The notes under the pieces were generated by a model. That model saw only the letters and a program-made list of their open reading frames with translations, did not search any database and had not been told where the DNA came from. 24,823 nt of DNA, from the NCBI RefSeq assembly GCF_050409585.1, contig NZ_JBNUPE010000019.1, positions 1 through 24,823 on the forward strand, given 5' to 3'. Made by a program: the position numbers and the translations under genes. Source of the DNA: Facklamia sp050409585 (GTDB lineage Bacteria; Bacillota; Bacilli; Lactobacillales; Aerococcaceae). This document shows positions 7,028 through 12,643 of the stretch, in pieces (position 1 is the first letter of the stretch; each line of letters opens with the position of its first letter).

Positions 7028-8296
7028 TTATTGAATCTGTTGGTAATGGTACCATTCATTTACGCGTAAATTTAAATCCCCCATAAAATTATCGAGTGTA
7101 CCCAGATCGTTGGTCATTAGCACTAGACTATATATAGGCTTTCCATCTTCGAAGTATATACCTGTATCGTGATAACCATTACCATACTGACCATATTTAG
7201 TAGCCATTCCTTTATCAACGTACAGCTTGAATCGTTGTCCTTTTTGTGCGATTAACATGTAGTTTATAATAGGTTGATAGCTATCATCGAAAGCAATTTT
7301 ATTAAGATAACCGATTAGCATATTGGGTGTCGCATAGTTCATATTTTGAGTTAAAGCAATCGGTTTATTATTAATGCCTGATAGTTCGATTAAGTCATTG
7401 CGATAATCACCATAATTTTCGTAATAATAATCGATTAAAATGTTCCAGGCAGTATTATCTGAATAGACTAGAAGGTTAGAAATCAATTCCTCTAAGCTAT
7501 AGTATGAGCGTAAGGGATTATTGGTGATTCTACCATCACCTTCTTCTAAATCCTTTTCGCTAGCAGGCAGTTGACTATCCCAACTTAGGACACCTGCTTC
7601 AATTAGGTCGAGATATAGGACGGAGGTTCCCACTTTGTTGGTAGAAGCTGCATGACGTGCTTCATTTTCGTTTAAGTAATAGGATTCTTCACTTACAAAA
7701 TTTTGATAAGCAATACCTAGCTTAGAAGAATCAAAGCCATATTCATCAATTAAATCTTCGATAATTTCTTGAACGGAGTCATATTGATCGTAATCTAAGG
7801 AAAATGATGAAGCGGCTGGTTGTTGTTCGGTATCATCTTCTTGTGTAGTTTCAATAGTTGTTTTTCCACCACTTGCAGAGGTGGTTTCTTCCTTATCGGT
7901 TGTTCCGTCATCTTCAACTATTGGTTTATCTTCTTTAACTGTTTCGGTACTTTCGTTAGGCTCTATGGAAGAAACTTCTAAATCTTCGTTTGTCTCTTCT
8001 TTATCATCGTTTGACTTGTTTTGCTTTTTTATAATTGCTTTTCTTAATTTGTCAGTTTTGGATAAAGTTGTTTCTCTACTCTCTTCTTTAGTAGAAGATA
8101 TTTGATCATCTTCATCAGCAACTGACTTTTCAAGTGAGGAAGAAGGTTGACTTTGTAATGATTGTGAATCCTCTAATGAAGCTTGATTGTTAGATGAGTC
8201 AACTGAAGAGCTTTTCACTTCAGGGGATGAGGTATTTTGGCAAGCTGTTAACAGCCCTATCATAATCGTTCCTATTATAATTTTTTTTAAGTCCAT
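7028..8296 (-). CDS. Lipoprotein with class A beta-lactamase-like serine-hydrolase domain
   Basis: The protein has 422 residues. Residues 1-18 are a lipoprotein signal with lipobox L-L-T-A-C19. Residues 20 to about 165 are a low-complexity Ser/Glu/Asp/Thr spacer, probably spanning the wall. Residues 170-415 form a beta-lactamase-like domain with S218-T-N-K221 (SxxK), S279-D-N281 (SDN) and K367-Y-G369 in place of K-T/S-G. The segment after SDN is short and lacks the E-x-x-L-N omega-loop glutamate that drives deacylation in class A enzymes. I therefore infer a penicillin-binding or peptidoglycan/ester-hydrolysing role, or a non-catalytic one, rather than resistance. The ATG at 8294-8296 has AGGAG about 8 bases upstream and an extended -10 box (TGATATAAT, with TATAAT at 8329-8334). 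A decayed paralogue lies at 4605-5555. Confidence 0.8.
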   Translation of the reverse strand: MDLKKIIIGTIMIGLLTACQNTSSPEVKSSSVDSSNNQASLEDSQSLQSQPSSSLEKSVADEDDQISSTKEESRETTLSKTDKLRKAIIKKQNKSNDDKEETNEDLEVSSIEPNESTETVKEDKPIVEDDGTTDKEETTSASGGKTTIETTQEDDTEQQPAASSFSLDYDQYDSVQEIIEDLIDEYGFDSSKLGIAYQNFVSEESYYLNENEARHAASTNKVGTSVLYLDLIEAGVLSWDSQLPASEKDLEEGDGRITNNPLRSYYSLEELISNLLVYSDNTAWNILIDYYYENYGDYRNDLIELSGINNKPIALTQNMNYATPNMLIGYLNKIAFDDSYQPIINYMLIAQKGQRFKLYVDKGMATKYGQYGNGYHDTGIYFEDGKPIYSLVLMTNDLGTLDNFMGDLNLRVNEWYHYQQIQ

Positions 8297-8328
8297 TAAA
8301 AAACTCCTAATATTTAGATTTCTGCAGT

Positions 8329-8337
8329 ATTATATCA
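8329..8337 (-). promoter_or_regulatory. Extended -10 promoter of the beta-lactamase-like lipoprotein
   Basis: On the minus strand TGATATAAT combines a perfect -10 box with a TG extension about 33 bases upstream of the start codon. The matching -35 region is poor. Confidence 0.5.
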
Positions 8338-8449
8338 TCAATTATGATTAATAGCTAAAGGAAATTTGCGCTCTAAGAATTTGAGGACGAGACGTTAAGA
8401 CATAAGCATGCCCATTTAGAAGCACCTTGTGTAACATATGTTTGACAAC

Positions 8450-8477
8450 TCTAGAGACACTCTAGAATGCTCTAAGA
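8450..8477. repeat. CTCTAGA-type repeat cluster upstream of the infC promoter
   Basis: TCTAGAG at 8450-8456 and CTCTAGA at 8460-8466 form a perfect inverted repeat with a 3-base spacer. A third similar unit, CTCTAAGA, follows at 8470-8477. Successive CTCTA units are about 10 bases apart, one helical turn. A 13-base stretch beginning GCTCTAAG at 8469 also occurs at 8370-8382. The cluster ends just before the -35 box, a usual place for an activator or a repressor; no regulator is assigned. Confidence 0.4.
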
Positions 8478-8485
8478 ATTTTAAC

Positions 8486-8514
8486 TTGATTTATCAAATG
8501 AAGTGTGATACAAT
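8486..8514 (+). promoter_or_regulatory. Promoter of the infC-rpmI-rplT operon
   Basis: TTGATT (8486-8491) and TACAAT (8509-8514) are separated by 17 bases, and TG at 8506-8507 gives an extended -10. It is the best promoter upstream of infC and would give a leader of about 175 bases. Confidence 0.8.
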
Positions 8515-8519
8515 GTATA

Positions 8520-8655
8520 GGTTGAGAAAACAAGTAGAAACAAACCGTTTCTCGCCGGACATTAGAAGATGTAGGGCAAATCATTTATGGAGCAGAAAAT
8601 TCTGTTTTTGTAAATTGATAGAGACGGCACGTATACAAACGGGCTGTTTTTTGTT
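8520..8655 (+). promoter_or_regulatory. Structured infC leader with intrinsic terminator (candidate L20-type attenuator)
   Basis: The leader folds into several local hairpins: GAAAC/GTTTC at about 8536-8554, and GCC...ACAT/ATGT...GGC at about 8555-8578. A terminator follows, with ACGGCaCG at 8624-8631 pairing with CGgGCTGT at 8640-8647 and then T6-G-T5. It lies 40 bases before the infC start. In Bacillus-type Firmicutes this operon is repressed by L20 binding its leader and causing premature termination, and the architecture here matches that scheme. I cannot identify the L20 binding fold itself. Confidence 0.65.
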
Positions 8656-8694
8656 TTTATTTGTCACTCATAAAAATTATGGAGGTGGACTCAT

Positions 8695-9210
8695 ATCGCT
8701 AAAGAAGCATTGATTAATGGGCAAATTCGCGCTAAGGAATTGCGCGTCATCGGTGATAATGGAGAACAAATTGGAGTTAAATCGCTACAAGACGCTTTAA
8801 CGATTGCTGAATCTTTTGATTTGGACCTCGTGCTCGTTTCACCGCAAGCTAATCCGCCAGTTGCACGGATTATGGATTACGGTAAATATCGCTACGAGTT
8901 ACAGAAAAAAGAAAAAGAACAACGTAAGAATACAAAAGTAGTCAGTGTTAAAGAAGTACGTCTCAGTCCTTCAATTGATGACCATGATTACCAGACGAAA
9001 TTACGTCAAGCAATCAAGTTCTTGGAAAAAGGCGATAAAGTGAAAGCAAGTATCCGGTTTAGAGGACGGTCAATTACCCATAAGGATTTAGGTTTAGATG
9101 TTTTGGAAGACTTTATTGAAGATACAAAAGAAGTTTCGACCGTTGAGTCAAAACCTAAAATGGAAGGCCGTAGTATGTTTACCATACTCGCACCCTCGTC
9201 AGAATCATAA
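8695..9210 (+). CDS. infC: Translation initiation factor IF-3
   Basis: IF-3 binds the 30S subunit, prevents premature 50S joining and proofreads the start codon and initiator tRNA. The 171-residue product shows the N-domain signature A-K-E-A-L-I-N-G-Q-I-R-A-K-E-L-R-V-I and the linker V-A-R-I-M-D-Y-G-K-Y-R-Y-E. It also shows the C-domain pattern K-E-V-R-L-S-P-x-I-D-D-H-D-Y-x-T-K and V-K-A-S-I-R-F-R-G-R. I place the start at ATC (8695-8697), 9 bases after GGAGG. This gives the normal family N-terminus, and rare non-AUG starts are characteristic of infC because IF-3 discriminates against its own message. A TTG at 8710 lies inside the conserved N-terminus and is less likely. It is the first gene of the operon, followed by rpmI. 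Confidence 0.95.
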   Translation: MAKEALINGQIRAKELRVIGDNGEQIGVKSLQDALTIAESFDLDLVLVSPQANPPVARIMDYGKYRYELQKKEKEQRKNTKVVSVKEVRLSPSIDDHDYQTKLRQAIKFLEKGDKVKASIRFRGRSITHKDLGLDVLEDFIEDTKEVSTVESKPKMEGRSMFTILAPSSES

Positions 9211-9244
9211 TACGATTAATAAGTAGGAATATAGGAGGATTATT

Positions 9245-9442
9245 ATGCCAAAACAAAAAACTCACCGCGGTTTAGCAAAACGCGTTAAGAAAACAGGTAC
9301 AGGTAAATTGAAACGTTCACGTGCATTTACTTCCCACCGTTTCCACGGTAAAACTAAAAAGCAACGTCGTCAACTACGAAAATCAGCTTTAGTTTCTGCT
9401 TCAGATATGAAACGTATTAAGCAACAAATTTCAGCTTTATAG
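9245..9442 (+). CDS. rpmI: 50S ribosomal protein L35
   Basis: The 65-residue, very basic protein carries the L35 hallmarks P-K-Q-K-T-H-R-G-L-A-K-R at the N-terminus and S-H-R-F-x-G-K-T-K-K-Q-R-R-Q-L-R in the middle. L35 is a small protein of the large ribosomal subunit that contacts 23S rRNA. The ATG follows AGGAGG by 7 bases. It lies 34 bases after infC and 21 before rplT, the classical infC-rpmI-rplT order, so co-transcription and L20 feedback are expected. Confidence 0.97.
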   Translation: MPKQKTHRGLAKRVKKTGTGKLKRSRAFTSHRFHGKTKKQRRQLRKSALVSASDMKRIKQQISAL

Positions 9443-9463
9443 GAATAAAGGAGGAAGAAAATC

Positions 9464-9820
9464 ATGGCACGCGTAAAAGGTGGATATGTTACACGTCAAC
9501 GTCGTAAACGTACATTAAAATTAGCTAAAGGTTATTACGGAGCAAAGTCAAAATTATTTAAGACAGCTAAGCAGCAAGTTATGAAGTCATACATGTATGC
9601 TTTTCGTGACCGTCGTCAAACCAAACGTAATTTCCGTCGTTTGTGGATTACACGTATTAATGCAGCAGCTCGTCAAAATGATATGAGTTACTCTGTATTA
9701 ATGAATGGTTTGAAAAAAGCCGGAATCGAAATTAACCGTAAAATGTTAGCAGATATTGCTATCAATGATGCAGCAGCATTTACTGCTTTGGTTGAGGAAG
9801 CCAAAAAAGCATTAGTTTAA
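9464..9820 (+). CDS. rplT: 50S ribosomal protein L20
   Basis: The 118-residue basic protein has the L20 pattern A-R-V-K-G-G-Y-V-T-R-Q-R-R-K-R, A-K-G-Y-Y-G-A-K-S, A-F-R-D-R-R-Q-T-K-R and R-L-W-I-T-R-I-N-A-A-A-R. L20 binds 23S rRNA early in 50S assembly. In this operon type it also represses its own mRNA through the infC leader. AAGGAGG lies about 9 bases before the ATG. A terminator hairpin follows 41 bases after the stop, but that hairpin appears to lie inside an ISL3 relic that begins about 20 bases downstream. Confidence 0.97.
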   Translation: MARVKGGYVTRQRRKRTLKLAKGYYGAKSKLFKTAKQQVMKSYMYAFRDRRQTKRNFRRLWITRINAAARQNDMSYSVLMNGLKKAGIEINRKMLADIAINDAAAFTALVEEAKKALV

Positions 9821-9861
9821 AAAATAGACTCTATATCAAATAGGGCTGATGATAAATTAAG

Positions 9862-9897
9862 GAGACTAAGCAGTTAATATCTGTTTGGTCTCTTTTT
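9862..9897 (+). terminator. Intrinsic terminator after rplT, within the 3' end of an ISL3 relic
   Basis: GAGAC-t-AAGCAG (9862-9873) pairs with CTGTTT-g-GTCTC (9881-9892) around a 7-base loop, with one T.G junction and one G.U pair, and is followed by T5-C-T2. It is well placed to end infC-rpmI-rplT transcripts. On the other strand the same bases encode the recognisable C-terminal tail of an ISL3 transposase. Confidence 0.75.
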
Positions 9898-11061
9898 CTT
9901 TTTCTTCGGATACAAATTGTCTCGCGTTAAAAGATTTTATCTTTAAAATGACAATAGTTTCGGGAGTCATGGACATTGCGCTTAAGCACTTTAAATTTAT
10001 TGATCACCCCTTAGTTAGTTCAGGATGGTTGAAGGTAATCTCAAGAAAGTTGTTGGGATTCCGAAGGTTCTTCTTAACCTAGATGATAGCCGGGAGGTTG
10101 AATTGTCACGGAGTAAGACCTTAAATGCTTTGTGACTAAATTTTCTAAGGGATAGTGTAGCTTTTGTATCATTTGATAGGTGCTTTTAAACACTTGCTTC
10201 TGATTTTATAGGTCATTGTCCCTATTGTCGGTATTGTTCAAAAACAGTCCCCCAATATCTTTTGATTTATTGTAGAGCGCCTGTCTCTATGATGTACTTG
10301 ATTTATCCAATGAATGTGCAACCGATTTAATTCAGGATTAAGGGATTGAACAACGATATGAAACCGTTCAATAATAATCAAAGTATTAGGGCTCAATTGG
10401 CAAGTTAAGGCAATGTAGGCTGTGTATCAGTCAATGAAAATAGTTTTTACCTTATTTTATTCATGATGACTATAACGGTAAAAGTACTTTTTTAGATATT
10501 TTAAGTGACATCTTCTACAACATCTATGACTTGATGGGGAATGACATTGCACTAGCAAAGCTTACAGCCCCCTTCACTGTTGGAATTGACTTAAACTTAT
10601 CAAACAAATCTTTTAAGGGAGGGTCGGTGGCCGTTTATGAGAAACGGAAGCGAAGGCAATTATGACATGATGCACTTATAGATAGATATGTTTGATAAGC
10701 AATCATCTTTTTTGAGGGCGTGTGAATTGTTAAACACGCTATTTTTGTTTGGTAGCACTAGAGATGAAACAATGTATCTACAAGGGCTTATTCTGAGCAG
10801 GAAAGTGTGGTGATCAAAGCTTGTTTGTTCAGACAAAAACAGACCTTTCCTAAGCCTTATAAGGAGCTAATAATAGGTAAATAGTTAGCCTTTTAATGAC
10901 AGTCTTTTCCTTATGATAGTAGGAGCAAGGATGAAAAGGGTGAACAGGAGAACTTAAGGCGCAAGAAATATAGTGATTATTTTTGACTTGTGCGACTCAA
11001 TTATGAGAGAGATTAATGTTTGGGTCTTTAGTATTGAGGACTGTTCTATCTTATTAGTCAT
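9866..11061 (-). pseudogene. ISL3-family transposase, full-length but heavily decayed
   Basis: Reading the minus strand with several frame changes recovers the whole family layout. The N-terminus near 11061-10990 contains L-N-T-K-D-P-N-I-N-L-S-H-N. The metal-binding start at about 10960 contains C-A-L-S-S-P-V-H. A core segment at about 10620-10560 contains F-D-K-F-K-S-I-P-T-V-K-G-A-V-S-F. A long intact run at about 10430-10270 contains A-Y-I-A-L-T-C-Q-L-S-P-N, then E-R-F-H-I-V-V-Q and L-N-P-E-L-N-R. The C-terminus at about 10010-9926 contains I-N-K-F-K-V-L-K-R and R-N-Y-C-H-F-K-D-K-I-F. R-F-H-I-V-Q is an ISL3 hallmark, and the aspartate normally before it (D-R-F-H) is glutamate here. About 400 codons are spanned, the usual length, with many stops. 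A stem near 10717-10747 looks terminator-like but lies inside the relic. Confidence 0.8.
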
Positions 11062-11160
11062 GTACAGACTTCTTTCTATATAGTAGAACATGCTTTTAAT
11101 ACATTAAATGTCTGTGTTTTTGTGAATGATCCCTATAATTTATAGAATCATAATATGTTG

Positions 11161-11196
11161 AAGCCAAAGTCAAGGGAATCTTGATTTTGGTTTTTT
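11161..11196 (+). terminator. Orphan strong intrinsic terminator
   Basis: CCAAAGTCAAG (11164-11174) pairs with CTTGATTTTGG (11180-11190) across a 5-base loop, with one G.U pair. Three more flanking pairs are possible, and T6 follows. No intact gene lies upstream for 1.3 kb. Removing the ISL3 relic would put it about 45 bases after rplT, so it may be the ancestral terminator of that operon. The remaining bases from 11197 to about 11380 show no gene. Confidence 0.75.
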
Positions 11197-11380
11197 GTTT
11201 TATATGGAAGTAAACATTTTGAAACATAATTAAATTTAAAAAGAATAGTTTCTTGATACTAATAGAAAAGTTATTTTTCTTTTACGTTCAATTAGTTAAA
11301 AGTTAATTAGTAGGAAATTTTTAATATGAAATTTAACCATAACACTACTACAATTCACAATGTTGTGGTAATATGGGATA

Positions 11381-12522
11381 AAGTACATGTAATTGTGTAG
11401 ATTATGAAAGTCCATATAAAGCCCCTTTTACGGCGCGATGTTTTTGCTATAAAACATACCTAGTAGATTTTTATAGAGGCTAAGAACATCTTACATTGAA
11501 TAATGAAGAGTTTAAAGCATTATTAAATAATCGATAAAGGGGAATGTCTCTAAAACATTTAATAACCATGTTTAAAAAAGTAATGAATAATTGACAAAAA
11601 CAATTTATTCAAGCTGATGGTTACAGGTGATTCGAAGGGTGTCAGAGTCAACGGAATCGCTATGATGAGCCAGACTTTATAATTAGGATAAGCAAACTTT
11701 CACCGAAAGGTATTAGGAAGGAGTGATGGCAACTTTCACTTACGACATTTGAGCATTAACAGTGGAGGGAGAAAGGTCTCCTTCTTTCTATGCTGGAAAG
11801 CAACGTTTCCACTCTGGCGAAACAATTAGATTAAATGGTCCATGATGGGCATAATTGTTTGTTTATAGGTATTCCTTCTCCTTATCTAATGACCGATCTT
11901 TCTTACATCAAGTTATGAGAAGAAAATTAGATTATTTCTAAAAGCTGTCATATTCGCTTGGATAAATTAATGAGGGCAAGCGTGAAACTGTAGGTTTTAT
12001 GATTCAAAATGAAGAGAATAATGATACTTGCTCCTTTTTAAAACAACTCAAAGAAGGCGGTCTACAAAGAACTGAGTTTGTCATTTCCGATGACTATAAA
12101 GACATAGTTGTTGCGATTCGCCAGTTGGTTACCAAGGCAAGTTGGCAAAGACATCAAATTAACTTCTTGCGAAATATCTTTGTGATTATTTCCAAGAAAA
12201 CCTCAAACTTTTTCGTGGAGTCTTGGAAAAATAATTTTTAATTTATGACTATCAACTTAGCACAGAGGCTAAAAAACACTGATTACTGATGGTATCGATC
12301 AAATAAAATATATTAAAGTCTGTGAGACTTTAGACACTGGTCCCTAAGTTGCCTTTTAATAGACTGTGATTCGTAAAGATCACAATCGAAAAAAAGTACC
12401 AAACTTCTTGAAGGATATATATGACAATGGCTCAGTTCGATAAGAAAGCGTATTAAATTTGATCAACAAAAGACCGTTAAAACACTGTAGTGTAATTCAC
12501 ACAGGATTATGGGCTTGACTTA
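11381..12522 (+). mobile_element. IS256-family insertion element, degenerate
   Basis: A decayed IS256 transposase is bracketed by a left-end candidate at 11381-11400 (AAGTACATGTAATTGTGTAG). A loosely matching inverted segment lies at 12491-12522, sharing the TAAT...TGTGT...ATTA pattern on the opposite strand. The span of about 1.1 kb is slightly short for the family, consistent with internal deletions. The end positions are approximate. Confidence 0.5.
11490..12455 (+). pseudogene. IS256-family transposase, multiply interrupted
   Basis: Fragments in several frames follow the IS256 order. Near 11495 there is N-N-E-E-F-K-A-L-L-N. Near 11655 there is Y-D-E-P-D-F-I-I-R-I-S-K-L. Near 11735 there is L-T-T-F-E-H, followed by S-M-L-E-S-N-V-S-T-L. 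A longer stretch from about 11960 to 12241 reads G-K-R-E-T-V-G-F-M-I-Q-N-E-E-N-N-D, then V-I-S-D-D-Y-K-D-I, then A-S-W-Q-R-H-Q-I-N-F-L-R-N-I-F. The S-D-D/A-H-K-G and W-Q-R-C-Q-V-H-F-x-R-N blocks are family signatures; here the His of the first and the Cys and His of the second are changed. K-V-C-E-T-L-D-T-G and I-R-K-D-H-N-R follow. Many stops are present, so no function is expected. Confidence 0.85.
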
Positions 12523-12579
12523 ATATTATGGGTATAAAGACACTAATGTGTGAGATTTTATGAATTAGAAAGGAGTTAT

Positions 12580-12609
12580 ATGAAGAAATTATCAGCAAGG
12601 ATAAAGTGA
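12580..12609 (+). other. Nine-codon reading frame with strong ribosome binding site upstream of the adhesin
   Basis: AGAAAGGAG at 12568-12575 precedes an ATG that encodes MKKLSARIK and then TGA. The adhesin ATG lies 34 bases after this stop. It could be a leader peptide, or the remaining head of a gene destroyed when the IS256 copy or the adhesin arrived. The sequence does not distinguish these. Confidence 0.35.
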
Positions 12610-12643
12610 GCTTGAGCAAAAGTTAATAAGGAGGCGAATTGTA

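Larger units (their letters stand above)
9840..11136 (-). mobile_element. ISL3-family insertion element, degenerate
   Basis: An ISL3-type transposase relic on the minus strand fills most of this interval. Possible terminal repeats begin ATAGGG at 9840-9845 and, on the other strand, ATAGGG at 11131-11136, with only partial matching further in. The enclosed 1.3 kb agrees with ISL3 sizes. The ends are tentative; the family call rests on the transposase. Confidence 0.5.

Noticed and set aside
7881..8105. Ser/Val-rich plus-strand reading frame opposite the lipoprotein spacer
   Set aside because: It is the antisense image of the Ser/Glu/Asp-rich low-complexity linker.
7028..8296. Annotation as a beta-lactam resistance gene
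   Set aside because: The deacylation glutamate region is absent and KTG is altered, so resistance activity cannot be supported from sequence.
8438..8713. A 91-residue reading frame across the infC leader
   Set aside because: It covers the promoter, hairpins and terminator of the infC leader, has no ribosome binding site and shows no family features.
10717..10747. GCGTGT/ACACGC hairpin followed by T5 as a gene terminator
   Set aside because: It lies within the ISL3 relic and has no plus-strand gene before it; probably chance or part of the IS.
11350..11376. CACAATGTTGTG palindrome as a repressor operator
   Set aside because: It lies in DNA without a promoter or intact gene downstream; a 5-2-5 palindrome is expected by chance in AT-rich DNA.
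12515..12538. TTGACT and TATAAA at the right end of the IS256 relic as a promoter for the adhesin
   Set aside because: The spacer is only 12 bases, too short for sigma-A. An outward -35 from the IS end is possible, but no -10 stands at 16-18 bases.
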